Origin: Dendrolimus kikuchii
Taxonomy: Eukaryota > Arthropoda > Insecta > Lepidoptera > Lasiocampidae
DNA: 64,000 nt
Assembly (NCBI GenBank): GCA_019925095.2
Contig: CM034402.1
Span: forward strand, 5,963,501 to 6,027,500
Reading direction: 5' to 3'
Shown: piece after piece, positions 11,168-22,510 of the stretch
Layout: every line of letters begins with the position of its first letter
Position numbering within the stretch: position 1 is the stretch's first letter
Notes under the pieces: generated by a model
The model's input: the letters and a program-made list of their open reading frames with translations, nothing else
Told to the model about the DNA's origin: nothing
Database searches by the model: none
Program-made: the position numbers and the translations under genes

Positions 11168-11219
11168 TGTCTATATTACAGTCGTTCTATTCGAAGCCTG
11201 TTGACGCTATATAAATAAA

Positions 11220-11444
11220 CTAGCGGTCTCCGCAAACGTTATCCTGCCCTGAAAAAAATAATTGAACCCGATTCCAGCGCCACTTACCGGGTCTAATTGT
11301 GAATCTAAACCAATCCGGGATCCACTCAAACACACATAAAATTCCATCAAAATCGTAGAACTTGGTGATTCCAGCGCCATGTATTTTATTTAGATTGATG
11401 GGTTACATTATTGAAGTTTTAGTAGGGATCTTTAATTTTATATA
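11220..11444 (-). mobile_element. Helitron-like relic (Hel-L), truncated
   Basis: CTAG at the left edge is followed by 'cggtctccgcaaacg', matching the terminus at 683 with substitutions. The body is diverged, and the element stops where the next Helitron begins. Confidence 0.4.
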
Positions 11445-11806
11445 CTAGCCTGAAGGGGGACCCGTATAGGGTGGAGGAGCGAGATGGAATGCTCCTCCGT
11501 CTCAAAGGAAAATCTTCCAGCGAGGTTATTGTTGTTCCTCGCAGGCCTAGGCCCTGTTAAGCCTGTTATAGTTGAAAATTTGTATATATTTTTTGCATGT
11601 TTCGGGAAACGTTTGTGACATCAATTATTGCACAGCGTCATCTATTGGCTTGTAAGTGTTCCACTACAAACCTATATTAATCAGGGGTAATGTAGCATTG
11701 GAATGGTGGAAGAATTTTTGAAATCGGTGCAGTGGTTTTTGAGTTTATCGGTTACAAACATACAATAATACAAATCTTTCCTATATATAAATTATAATAT
11801 TAGTAA
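11445..11806 (-). mobile_element. Helitron-like element (Hel-G)
   Basis: On the minus strand it ends in CTAG followed by T and begins with a 'tactaatattataat' segment, the usual start of lepidopteran non-autonomous Helitrons. It includes 'ggtgcagtggtttttgag' and 'catctattggcttgtaag'. A partial copy in the other orientation is at 17522. It has no coding capacity. Its outer 5' TC is mutated. Confidence 0.6.
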
Positions 11807-11864
11807 AAATGAATTTGAAAAGAAGAGTCTTCTATTCTTTATGTCGCTTACTAAGTCCTGAATT

Positions 11865-12003
11865 CCGGATTGCCTCTAAGAGATCGCTATGAGGGTTATC
11901 GCTATAAGGCTGCCTATAGTTTTAATGCAATTCTATCCATATTAATTCTTTAGGTATAAGTTTATGGTGAATAATAAAAAAAAATCGTTCATTCATTCAT
12001 TAA
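11865..12003 (+). repeat. LINE-H 3' end, decayed
   Basis: The 'taagagatcgct...atcgctataag' hairpin region, a 'ggtgaataataaa' segment and an (ATTC)n tail place it as the 3' end of LINE-H. The hairpin is disrupted by an insertion. Confidence 0.6.
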
Positions 12004-12354
12004 ATAGAAACTGTAAGAAAAGTTAAAACTAGCTGTCGCCGCCATACAAATCCAAGAAACTGATATGTATAAAAAACCTTAGTAGCATTTAGAGTATTGT
12101 CATACAATTCTTGTAAAATCATAACGATTTTTCTTAACGACTTTTTCATTTAATTCAAATTAGTTGGCCAAATGTTGGCTTCCAAAGTTTTAAAGTGTGA
12201 CCTCCAACTTTTGAAGTATGAACTCGACAATTTCAACATAATTAAAGATGATATAGCTTTAAAAAAATCTTAAAACGATTTTTGAGATAGGAGGTAATTT
12301 CGAATAAAATATTTTATTCAGGCAGACATCATATTCAAATTTAAAGATTTCTAC
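12004..12354. other. Unassigned AT-rich sequence
   Basis: No recognisable feature. Confidence 0.4.
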
Positions 12355-12425
12355 TTCATTGACTTCGATGACCTAGGTTCAGTATTCTACTTATAGTTTT
12401 AAAGAATTATAAATAGAATACAATA
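12355..12425. repeat. Short dyad repeat (family P)
   Basis: The block 'gacctaggttcagtattctacttatag' is followed by its own partial inverted copy ('tataaatagaatac'). Related blocks occur at 23572 and 34485. Confidence 0.45.
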
Positions 12426-12831
12426 TAACTAAAAAGCATAAATTAGGTTAAGTTTTTCACTGCAATGATTTGTAATTTACATTTATGTTTTAATGTTGAG
12501 AATAGTAGAAATTCTTCTATGTAGCCTTCCTTTATTGTAGTTAGACTGATAGGCACTTGGTTGACTTTTAAAAAATTCAACAAGCCAAATACGCAGTATG
12601 CAGCGTTGCTCGTCACATTTTCCCAATGTTATATGACGTGTATTTCCAGTTTAAAATACATGCTGCCATTTTAATCATTTATGTATTAGTTAACCGTACA
12701 GCTGCATTCGGGTCGAGAGTAAATATTAAGCTCCAATAATTGAATACGACATGAAATGCTATAGCAGATTATAAATTGAAAATTTGCAACTAATCCCAAA
12801 ATCATGATTTTATGTACAGATAAATTTGCTT
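12426..12831. other. Unassigned AT-rich sequence
   Basis: No recognisable feature. Confidence 0.4.
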
Positions 12832-13083
12832 TGAGACGTTTTTGCGTTTGTAGTAGTGTACTGTTAGCATTTAAATAAATAAAGTAATACTTTTTATATA
12901 TTTTTATAGGCAGGTACTTAATATGAAACTAATAATAATAAAATAATATTAAATATATTTTTAATACTAAATTTCAAGTTTAGAAGTCCTGTAAATATAC
13001 AAATAGTACTCCAAACGCAAAAACGTCTTGAAGCTTAAATTAGCTTCAAGACGTTTTTGCTTAGTAGTAACCTGTAGTAGCAT
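12832..13083. mobile_element. MITE plus an inverted partial second copy
   Basis: The ends GACGTTTTTGCGTTTG (near 12837) and its complement CAAACGCAAAAACGTC (13013-13028) bound a roughly 195-bp AT-rich non-coding element. Directly after the right end, AGCTTCAAGACGTTTTTGC (13042-13060) repeats the terminus the other way round, giving a 19-bp-arm hairpin (13017-13060) and the start of a second copy ('tagtagtaacctgtagtag'). Confidence 0.65.
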
Positions 13084-13144
13084 ATTTAATTTGCACACCA
13101 CCGTCATAAACTTGCGAATCTCCCGTTCATAAAATCCATAGACC

Positions 13145-13285
13145 GGGTTGTCTAGAAGAGATCGCTCTCAAGCGATAAGGCCGCCCATTGCTCCTACTTT
13201 TACTGTTTATTGTGACTACTGTAAATTTATTTATTTTATGTATATGTGGTGAAAAATAAAGTGTATTCTATTCTATTTATATATT
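13145..13285 (+). repeat. LINE-H 3' end
   Basis: The sequence 'ggttgtctagaagagatcgct' is followed by the hairpin partner AGCGATAAGGCCGCC, then 'gtggtgaaaaataaagt' and an (ATTCT)n tail. The stem ATCGCT/AGCGAT is intact, with loop CTCA. Confidence 0.75.
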
Positions 13286-13308
13286 TAAACTACAAATACA
13301 CCATATAT

Positions 13309-13623
13309 CCGTGCAGGAACGGAGAAAGAATACAATTTCCTGCGGCCCGGCGGCCTGTCGTAAGAGGCGACTAAACAACCCACAGCCAGGTGGTAGAGTA
13401 TTTGCTCGACTGGATGGCGACCACCCCTGGTCTAGAGTATGCCGCCATAACAACCTTGTGTTGTGTTCCGGCATTAGTGACCAGGTTCCAGTCTCCTTTA
13501 AGAGAGCAGCAGCGCATCTGTAGCACCTTTGTTGTTGCAAATGTCCATAGGCGATGGTAACCGCTTTCCATCTAGTGGGCCGTCTGCCTGTCTGCTGAAC
13601 TCCTGCAATAAATAAAAAAAAAA
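13309..13623 (+). mobile_element. Rep-A, full length
   Basis: Complete copy in direct orientation: ATCCGTGCAGGAACGG at the start, CTGAACTCCTGCAATAAA and poly(A) at the end. It follows directly on the LINE-H tail. Confidence 0.9.
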
Positions 13624-13735
13624 CACCAGAAAAATTAGGTCTGAAATCAAAATTTATCACCCAAGTGTGCATTTTTGATATAATATAGTTATAATGATAC
13701 AAAAATAATGTGTAAAGGTTTTCGTGCCTGCAACC

Positions 13736-13960
13736 CCCGGCAAGAAATGAATTTAATTTTTTTTTAAATTTCTTTTCGCAATTACTCAAAGACGGTAAAA
13801 GTTAGAAAAAAAGTTCTACTACAAATTTGTAGAGCTTAAAATTTTACATCAAAAAGGTTTTATGACTTTTTCCTCTAGTCAAAATCAACCGAGTTAGGTA
13901 GGTTTTAAGTTTAAGGGATGAACGTAAATATAAAAAAATCGTAGGTAGTAGAAAAATAAG
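13736..13960. repeat. Diverged repeat (family N)
   Basis: Similar in layout, inverted, to 5829-6130: 'aattactcaaagacggtaaaagt', 'caaatttgtagagctta' and 'ttttaagtttaaggg'. Non-coding; class unknown. Confidence 0.35.
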
Positions 13961-15261
13961 CGAATTTTTTTGTTATTTCCAAATTGCTTAAAATATCTAA
14001 TCTTAAATTCTAGAGACACAGATATTTTATGTAATAGTTAAAAAAAAATATAACAATTTAAAATTTTCAAATTGAAATTTTAGTGCTTAACAGTGGCCCA
14101 ACGAAACGTTAGGTTATTTTATTTATAGTCTAATTTTTGGATCATTTCAAAAACTATTTCTGGAATGACTCAGTTTATTATTATTTCCTTTCACCTTTCA
14201 CGAACGTGATTGTCAAAGTTCGCTTGCTATCTTAACTTTTCTTTGCTCAAACGTCCCTAGGCTTGCTGAATTGGGAGAACTGCCTTTTCGGAGGTTATGG
14301 TTGGAGGCTTAATTTCCCGTCCTGTATAAACAATTGGATGCCATGATCGATCTGAACGTCCTGCCTTTTACTGCTCTTGAGTTAATTTTATCGAAGCCTG
14401 CACCAGTCCAGGAAGCAGGACTCTTTAAATTGCAACCACCGTTACGTGGTGTGCCTGGGAGAGGTGGGAAGGACTAAAAAATTTACCTTTGGTATAGTAA
14501 AACACAGTTAGTTTTACTTGATGCTTATAAAGAAAAGACAGTTAATTATTTTATTACACTAATAAATGTAAACTAGCTAACGTCCTGTTTATCAAGCATC
14601 CACTTTAGGCGGACGTTAATGTCTGTGAGGTGTAAAGGCGTAGTTAACTGGGCTTAATTAAACAAGGCCTGGGTCGAACGGCTCATTGTTGTGGCCCCAC
14701 GCCATACTCAAATAAGTACTTAATGAGATATACGTATAGGCCTCATAAGTAACACAGACCTAGAAAGTACAGCGAACAAACATACTATGTTAATAGTTTT
14801 TTTGATGTTTGTTAAAATGGCCAAAGTAAATAGTGCCCACATTTTACTCGTAACGAATATTCGTACGTTTTGCGGTTTCTTTTAATATTTTTTAAACGAT
14901 AAAGAATATGGGGAAAATTGGCATACTTATTTTATTTTTACAAGAGTAATTTTAATTACATTTATAACAGTATTTTGTTTAATTAGTTTGAAATATTATA
15001 AATACATAATTATACATAAAGAGTCACTAAAACTAAACTATACCTGCGTACAAATTAAAATAAAATTTAATATAAGAAAAAATTGTAATAATGAACACTA
15101 CATAATATAACTAGAAGACCTGTTGTAAAAAAAGCAGTTCAAAAAGGGAGAAGGAGAAGATTTTTGAAGGTACATTTAAAAATTAATTACACTATATTTA
15201 AAATGTTATATTCTTAAACTTAAATTTAAATAAGTAGGTAAATACTTTTAAAAGTGCTTTG
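13961..15261. other. Unassigned sequence
   Basis: About 1.3 kb without a recognisable gene. GC-richer patches at 14215-14480 and 14585-14705 have no frame or repeat match I can support. They could be old exon or element remnants. Confidence 0.4.
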
Positions 15262-15466
15262 TGAATTGGTACCGATAGACCGCAACGTACACACCATGAT
15301 CAAATAGCAGAAGTGTCAAAGAAAGGTCACGTAAAAGCTTCTCATGTAAATTTGCATGTATGAAGAGGTTAATACAAGTCGATGAAGCGAAAGTTCTGTG
15401 TCAAGATCGTCGCCAGTTTCTTCGCATCGTCTCTCCCTACCCCCATGGGAAGCAGGCGTGATAATA
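15262..15466 (+). pseudogene. RTE-like LINE 3' relic (second subfamily)
   Basis: Shares 'accgatagaccgc', 'cgtacacaccatgatcaaat', 'catgtatgaagaggttaat' and 'cccccatgggaa' with the longer copy at 44612. The translated TGRPRRTHHDQI-type segment is broken by stops. The tatg tail is missing. Confidence 0.65.
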
Positions 15467-15894
15467 TAAGACTTTCATAAGTTTCCTTTAACGAACCTAT
15501 AAACGTGTTTGTTCACGAACAAGTACTACAAAATATTCTCTAAGCTTTTGTGCAATGTGTATAGATTCACAACTCGTTTTACAGTTATTAAATTTTAGCG
15601 ATAGCGCCTCGACGTCGGTAGCCTATTAAGAAGAAATGTAGGCACTCGTACAGATTTATTATCAGGTGTAAGAATATATTACGGGCGCCTCAGATTGCCT
15701 ATAATTAAATTTGAATATTCTTAACGTACTTACCCTTGGTAGATACACACAGGAGCTAATATGCCATTGAAAAGAACAAAAGCATATTATATTATGCTGA
15801 TGTTAAACGGATCAACAAATTCGAATAGAAACTCTTTATTGTTCACCAAAGTAAAGACAAATAGAAGTAGAAAAAATAAGAGATAGGGCAGACT
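15467..15894. other. Unassigned sequence
   Basis: No recognisable gene or repeat. Confidence 0.4.
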
Positions 15895-15945
15895 TATTGC
15901 TAAAAAGCGATCTCTTCCAGGCAACCCTTGGAAGGGATTGATAGG
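15895..15945 (-). repeat. LINE-H hairpin fragment
   Basis: The minus strand carries GGTTGCCTGGAAGAGATCGC and the hairpin loop; only this part remains. The following 200 bases are AT-rich. Confidence 0.6.
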
Positions 15946-16162
15946 TTTTTAACACTGACGGTAGTGCAGTCAATAAATAATGACTGATAAATAAACATAG
16001 TGCATACAAGTATAAAAATAATATAAATATATATTTCTGCAGATATAGATATTTCTGCAGATAAATACATAGATATATAATTTATGTATTTATTATTAAA
16101 ATGAAAGTAGTTCGCACTATATGTAGCGTATACCACCATCGGCATTATCATCTCAATTCATT

Positions 16163-16293
16163 CCTGGGGTTGTCTCGAAGAGATCGCTTTTTAGCGATAA
16201 GACCGCCTTTGTACATAACTAGATATAATTTTAGTCTCAAAGTTGATTTTTGTATTGGTGTATAATAAAGTGTTATCTATCTATCTATCATAT
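16163..16293 (+). repeat. LINE-H 3' end with (ATCT)n tail
   Basis: A perfect stem-loop (ATCGCT-TTTT-AGCGAT) is followed by AAGACCGCC, 'ataataaagtgt' and ATCT repeats. This is the clearest copy of the 3' end. Confidence 0.8.
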
Positions 16294-16337
16294 TTACGTA
16301 TATGTATATACACATACATATCTACACACATATATGT

Positions 16338-16556
16338 GAAATGACATCGTTAAATGATGCGGCATTCCTCGGGGAACAGATATTCGCAAATCTGTTAATT
16401 AAATATAATACTGCTATACCCTCAAGCACTGCAGTTGAACGTCTTTTCTCCACGGGCAAGCATATACTACAGCCGAAACGAGCCTCGCTTTCAGACGAGA
16501 ACTTCAACATATTAATGTTCATGAAGGGGAATATTCATATTGTGCCAGATGACTAA
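16338..16556 (+). pseudogene. hAT transposase C-terminal (dimerisation) fragment
   Basis: The frame (open from 16302, stop at 16554) contains KYNTAIPSSTAVERLFSTG, then ILQPKRASLSDENFN and ILMFMKGN. This is the hAT family C-terminal dimerisation signature: a Ser-Ala-Glu-Arg-Phe-Ser core followed by R-x-x-L-x-x-E. The N-terminal zinc finger and the catalytic Asp and Glu are absent, so about 500 residues of a normal hAT transposase are missing. The upstream part of the frame is translated microsatellite. It is a dead fragment next to a LINE-H tail. Confidence 0.8.
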
Positions 16557-16617
16557 ATTGACAGATAAGTTGGACGGGTTAATATCGTTTCGTCTAAGAT
16601 GTAAGTGGTCTATGTAG

Positions 16618-16750
16618 CATACATACATACATAACTTCACGCCAGTTCCCTTGCGGGGTAGGCATGAACAACAAAGCTTATTCTTACACACCTCACTTGC
16701 TTCTTTGACATTCATAGCTCTTGTCATGCACGCTCGTCTGTTCTTAAGGC
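16618..16750 (-). mobile_element. LINE-B 3' end
   Basis: ACAT tail, CTTCACGCCAGTTCCCTTGC, then the ORF end with a small deletion around 'aacaacaaagctt'. It stops after TTCTTAAGGC. No convincing target duplication. Confidence 0.85.
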
Positions 16751-17521
16751 TATTTAGCAATTCGTTTAAATAGCAATTGGTCATTATATTACTATCAAAT
16801 CGTCTTAAAATTAGTTCGTCTATTTAGTGTTTCGTCCAAAACACATCTAGTCTATCTCAATAAAATAAATGCTAAACCTTAATCCCAATGAATGAAAAAA
16901 CATTGTTTGCCAACATGCCTATATTAACACTATAATAATTATAACCGTCTTTTTTTTCTTTTTAACTTTCAGAACCAACTGTTTTTATAAGAAGATGCAA
17001 CTTTTATCACGTGTTAACTGATTAACGATTAACGTTAACTTGCGTAAAAATTTCTGAAATGTAACGCTTTACCTTTTAAGGAAGTTAACTTTTACAGTAA
17101 CGGATTAGCGATTAACGAAGTTAACTATTTGATTAACGCTCCCCAGCTATGCACATAGGTACTTATATAATAATAGCATTAGGAATTATTATATGCAACA
17201 GAAAAGTAATGCTTCTGAAACTGATTTATAAAGCATGATAAGGAATTGACTTGTCTCATAGCAATAGGTAGGTAACTCATTCCAGAGACGCACAGTCTAG
17301 GCGGTGGAAGAGTTACAAAAATAGGACGTGTGTTTGAATCAGCTTGGTTGAAAGGCACAGAACTGTCAGCACACAACGGTATTCAATGACATTGAATTAT
17401 TCAACTTTGTTTCTATGGTTAACTCTGGTTGACTTATTCGAATTGAAAGACAGAAATTACTCGTTTAATATCATTGATGGATATTTTCTGAATTGTTGTT
17501 ATTGAATATATTAAAGTTCAA
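16751..17521. other. Mostly unassigned
   Basis: Around 16980-17140 'gattaacg' and 'gttaac' recur many times, a decayed short-repeat field. At 17230-17350 a minus-strand frame resembles LINE protein composition but has no motif I can name. Confidence 0.35.
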
Positions 17522-17741
17522 TTTATAGTGGAACACTTACAAACCAATAGATGGCGCTGTGCAATAATTGAGGCCACAAACGTTTCCCGAAACATACGAA
17601 GAATATAAACAAATTTTCAAGTATAACAAATGGGCCTAGACCTCTGTAGAATAACATTGGCCTGGCTGGAAGATCTTCCTATGAGACGGAGGAGCGTTCC
17701 ATCCCTCCCCCTCCAACCATTAGGGTCACCCCCCTTCAAAT
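17522..17741 (+). mobile_element. Helitron-like relic (Hel-G)
   Basis: Inverted relative to 11445: 'aagtgttcc' complement, 'accaatagatggcgctgtgc', 'aaacgtttcccgaaacat', 'gagacggaggagcg' and 'ccccccttca'. The terminal CTAG is lost. Confidence 0.55.
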
Positions 17742-18547
17742 TGTTTATTTTTTGAACACTCCGCGACGACAACGATTTTGAATACATCTTTATTTATTGG
17801 TTTTTGAAATAGATTCATGTTATTTTGTACGTATTGTGTTACTTGTTAGTAAATTGAGTTTTATTTCAGACAATTCTTTGTTCAGTTTCGTTTGTTCTTT
17901 AGTACCTTAGTAAATAATTGAATAAATTAATTTACTTTTATTCAGTCAGCGTATAATTTTAAACATAGAAAGATAAATCTTTAACAAGGTTACTGTTCTT
18001 CTTCCATATAAATTTTAATATTACGCAAACGCAACATTCAGGTACTAACTATGAATAATTGTTTAGAAATTTTGTTTTATTTTTATATTTGACTAATCAA
18101 ATTATCAAGTTACTTGTTTTTAAGTCAAAACTTTAGTCATAATAAATATTTTTCTGTCTATAATTCAGAATTTATAAGAATATTTTTATACTGTGATTAG
18201 ATCATAGACTAAATGGTTGAGCAGACACTCCATCCCAGTGATGTATCCAATGGCACTCTGTTAAAACAAACACTTGAAATTTCCAGTATAAATGGACTTC
18301 AATCAAATTAATAGCCACTTGCTATATTGTTGATGCAATTCATTTAATAGCTCCGTCGGGATGTGGCCATCTGAGCTTGGTTTAGTCAATACACTGTTCA
18401 TTAATATACAATGTAATACTTGAAGGCATAGAACTTAGAAAATAAGGATCTAGAAGCGGTTTTCATGGTCCTTCTAGAATATGTACAAGTAGAAAGGAGT
18501 ATAATAACGTACTAGTTATTTTTGGTTACGAAAATTGACATTTTTCT
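17742..18547. other. Unassigned AT-rich sequence
   Basis: No recognisable gene or repeat. Confidence 0.4.
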
Positions 18548-18760
18548 ATTGCGAAAGTACAGCAGACAGGCAGACAGTTCACCTGATGCAAAGCGGTTAT
18601 AAATGCGCTGCTGGCCTCGAAGAAATTGTATAACGCCATTTTTTTTAAATTTCATATCGTAGCGCTGTGGGAAACCTCAGCTGGGAGCTCATTCCATGTG
18701 TCAAAAGTACCACTGTGCGCAAGAGAAACGTTCTAAAGAACCGTTGCATACATGAGCGAA
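18548..18760 (-). repeat. Decayed retroposon 3' region
   Basis: AGCAGACAGGCAGACAGTTC and 'gatgcaaagcggttat' match the shared 3' end of lepidopteran retroposons including Rep-A. The following 'agctgggagctcattcca' belongs to a different LINE 3' UTR, so this is a related but distinct family. Confidence 0.5.
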
Positions 18761-18984
18761 ATGGCTCACATTAGTGGAGATATTGTCTGTTTTAATTTTA
18801 GATTCCACTATTTCGATAATTTATCTGGGTGCTAGTGGGGTTATTACTAGAGTCAGGAAAGCTGCCTATCCGGCTATTTATAGTCACCAACTAGTCGCTA
18901 ATTCGTAGGCAGATTAGCTGCAGGTAAACAGTGATTCGCCGGAATAGTCACATTCTTACTCTCCTTTATAACATAGTATTTAGG
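18761..18984. other. Unassigned sequence
   Basis: No recognisable feature. Confidence 0.35.
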
Positions 18985-19212
18985 CCCCAGTACCTTAAGG
19001 AACGTTTTAAATTCCTTCGTCTATCCACTGCCCACAATTTGCACTCTGATACGTATCAAAAACTTGTGACACCTGCACACACTTAATTCTTTTATGATAA
19101 TTCTTTTACAGTGCAGGCTATGAAAGTTTGGAATACGCTGCCTCTTACTATCAGAGAGGCCAAATCGTTGGCAACATTCAGAAATTAACTCAGAAAGCAC
19201 TATTTTTGCGCA

Positions 19213-19544
<332 letters not shown>

Positions 19545-19558
19545 TATATCTATGTTGG

Positions 19559-19669
19559 AATAGCTATGTTGGAATAACACAATATAATCATGCTATTACA
19601 TTTATTGTAATAACTTATGTATAGTGAATTATATAATTATATATATATATATGTATATATATATGTATA

Positions 19670-19717
<48 letters not shown>

Positions 19718-19848
19718 TTTATAAATATATATGTGTGTACATTTAATTCTTGAACTAGTTTAAGTATTTATGTATCTATTGCCCCCTTTTCCTGCACCAT
19801 CACATTAGCTAAAAAAATCTACGTTTAGATGGACATTCTGTAATTTAG
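19559..19848 (+). repeat. Tandem duplication unit 2
   Basis: Same start and end as unit 1 with only a few substitutions outside the AT run, which is shorter and broken by gtgtgt. The near-identity outside the microsatellite suggests a recent local duplication. Confidence 0.85.
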
Positions 19849-20331
19849 TCTTTAGTCACTAAAAATTAGAAATTTATTTATCAAGACACGAGTAGTGGTA
19901 TTCATGCCTAATCAACTATCTGAGAGCCACTTGGTTTTGATTATAAATATTTGTCCTAGTAATTAAGAAAAGTTACTACAGTCTTGTTTGTAAGTGATGC
20001 TCTGTAATGCTTGAAACTGGTAAATCTATTCTTAAAACCAATCGCCCCAAGTTACCCTTTTCGCACCTATAGAAGTATTCGTGTAATCCGGATACACTGT
20101 TTTGTACAGGATAAGGGAGCAGGGGTTAACTTCAGCGCGAAGTATGGTAATAAAACAGGCTTGTCTCTGATATTACCCCATTACGTCCGCCAGCTTAATT
20201 TATGCCGTTGCTAAGTCATAAGGTGGGACATGGCAGCGTAGAAGATGTATATCTGGGTGTATATACTGGATAAGGCACTTCTGAACCACCAAGATGCTGA
20301 CAGAAAAAAATGAAAGAAAGAAAGAAAAAAC
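19849..20331. other. Unassigned sequence
   Basis: A GC-richer patch at 20040-20210 has an open frame of 67 codons with no family motif. It ends in a GAAA repeat next to the Rep-A tail. Confidence 0.35.
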
Positions 20332-20651
20332 GTTTTTTTTTTTTTTATTGCAGGAGTTCAGCAGACAGGCAGACGGCCCACTGGATGGAAAGCGGTTACC
20401 ATCGCCTATAGACATTTGCAACACCAAAGGTGCTACAAATGTGCTGCTGTTCTCTTAAGGGAGACTGGAACCTGATCACTAATGCCGGAACACAACTCAA
20501 GGTTTTTATGGCGACATACTTTAGACCAGGGGTGGTAGCCATCCAGTCGGGCAAATGCCCTACCACCTAGCTGTGGGTTGTTTTTCGCCTCTTACGACAG
20601 GCCGCCCGGCCGCAGGAAATTGTATTCTTTCTCCGTTCCTGCACGGATAAT
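20332..20651 (-). mobile_element. Rep-A, full length
   Basis: Complete, with a long T-run at the 3' end and CCTGCACGGATAA at the 5' end. Confidence 0.92.
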
Positions 20652-20890
20652 ATTTGGTCATCACACAACGAGACATATGGCAATGAATGAATTGTACGGT
20701 GATATATACCAAAAAGTCTCGCAATGGTACCAAATAGGTGCAGTTCAGCATTTGCCAGGCAACAGGTGCCTGACGCTGGTTTTCAACTGCACCCTAGGAC
20801 GGACGGATGTTGCACTGATATTTATAAAATCGAAAAGTATGGCTCAAAATTAATTATTATAGAATCGTTCCAAAATTTTTCAATTGTTAA

Positions 20891-21052
20891 TCTATACTAA
20901 TATTATAAAGAGGTAATGTTTGTGAGTTTGTGACGTTGTAGGGGGTAATCTCTGGATCTAATAAACCGATTTAAAAAATTCTTTTACTGTTCGAAAGCTA
21001 CGTTAACAGGAAGGGAGGGGTTAACCGCGCCGGGCCGCTTGTCAGTCTATAT
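20891..21052 (+). mobile_element. Helitron-like element (Hel-S), 3' end unclear
   Basis: Starts A|TCTATACTAATATTATAAAG, the typical lepidopteran Helitron 5' end. It continues with 'ggtaatctctggatcta', 'ctgttcgaaagcta' and a GC-rich end (gcgccgggccgc). The final CTAG is not visible. Confidence 0.55.
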
Positions 21053-21290
21053 AGTTCAATTTTTAAAACCTACTCTCTTATTCGTGTTATTCACATAGTT
21101 AGATAGTTGCATTAATATAATGAATAACCTTTTTCTTAAAGAGCCTATAAACTATTATGAATAAGGAGGCTAGTGTGTAGGAAAAGATGCATGACTAGAA
21201 TAAAACACTATGAATTATCTAATATAAGTTTAATTGCTACGAATGTTGTGACAGAAGTAAAATACCGAATTAATATGTTATAATATCTCT

Positions 21291-21660
21291 CGCGTTCGTA
21301 ATACCGAAGTAAGAAAGAGAGTTGGTCTGAAAGAGAGTGTCGAGGTGAAGGTAAGGAAAGGAATGCTCCGGTGGTTCGGGCATGTGGAAAGAATGCATGA
21401 TGAAAGAATGACTAAACAGATATACAATGCAAAAGTGGATGGATGCAGAAGTCGTGGAAGGCCACGACACACCTTCCATGATCAAATTGATCGTGTACTA
21501 GCAGAAGGTGATGTCAGGAGCCTTAAGAACAGACGAGCGTGCATAAAAAGAGTTATGAATGTCAAAGAAGCAAGTGAGGTGTGTAAGAATAAGCCTAAAT
21601 GGCGCTCTGTTGTTCGTGCCTACCCTGCAAGGAAACTGGCGTGAAGTTATGTATGTATGT
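21291..21660 (+). mobile_element. LINE-B, 5'-truncated, with target duplication
   Basis: Encodes the C-terminal part of the LINE-B protein: VRKGMLRWFGHVERM, GRPRHTFHDQIDRVLAEG, and ARKLA followed by a stop. A TATG tail follows. It is flanked by perfect 12-bp copies of TATAATATCTCT (21279-21290 and 21660-21671). The frame is open from the truncation point to the stop. It differs from the copies at 10659 and 43971 by scattered substitutions, so these are separate insertions. Confidence 0.88.
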
Positions 21661-21671
21661 ATAATATCTCT

Positions 21672-21890
21672 CTCTTTTCTTACATCATATCCCAATTATT
21701 TGGGGTCGGCACAATACGTCTTTTCCTTCCACACTCCTCTATTCTGACATACATCTTCTATCACACCACAAATCATCATATCAACCTTCACACAATCCAT
21801 CCATCTTGTAGTTTAACATTCTTTTTGTCACGTGATTTTCGTCCCTCCTTATTATATGCCCATACCACCACAATATATGTTATGTAATTG
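21672..21890 (-). repeat. LINE fragment, minus strand
   Basis: Contains TTTGGGGTCGGCACAATACG and 'cttttccttccacactc', phrases common near the 3' part of RTE-like LINEs in Lepidoptera. No usable frame. Confidence 0.4.
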
Positions 21891-22510
21891 TATTTAGTAA
21901 CGCATTATACTAAATAAAATAAATAAATAATTTAATGTATACAATTATATGTATAAATATAAAAAAAATATATGTATAAATTAAATTATGTATAGAGCGA
22001 AATGAGAAAAGAAATAAACTAAAGTTACATACTTTTTTGATCTATCTAAAAATGTGTGTGTGTGTGTATAATAAATTACATTTTTTTCTAAAACCAATAG
22101 AGGCATGAAGCGCTATAATTAGGTGAAATCTTGGCGTAAAATATAATCCAGGCTTTAGGCTTTATACATTTTACTTTATATCTACGTTATCGGACTTGCC
22201 AAACTAGAGAGAAACTTGACAATTTATTATCGCACTACTATCTAGGAGTTTTATCTTAAACTCTAGCGTTATACAACATGTTTCTTAATCGTTTTATGCT
22301 CATATCGCCTAACATCAAATATTTAAACTTAAAAGGCTTTTTACTTCTTAAAAGCACGATTTAAATGAATTTTTAATTTTGATGTTAAGGAAACTTTTAC
22401 AATTTTGCAAGTACTTTATATTTTACTGAGAAATTTTATGCAATTCATCTGCTGTTATATAAATACGGGATATAAATATGAAAGTAAGTGTTTTTGGATA
22501 TATGCATGCT
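21891..22510. other. Unassigned AT-rich sequence
   Basis: Includes a short GT run near 22050. No gene or repeat recognised. Confidence 0.4.

Noticed and set aside
10846..11218. Two plus-strand frames of about 120 codons
   Set aside because: They are antisense to the LINE-B reading frame, which has recognisable protein blocks.
13277..13789. 170-codon minus-strand open frame
   Set aside because: Most of it is the Rep-A retroposon read antisense, extended by flanking DNA. Similar frames appear in every young Rep-A copy on both strands.
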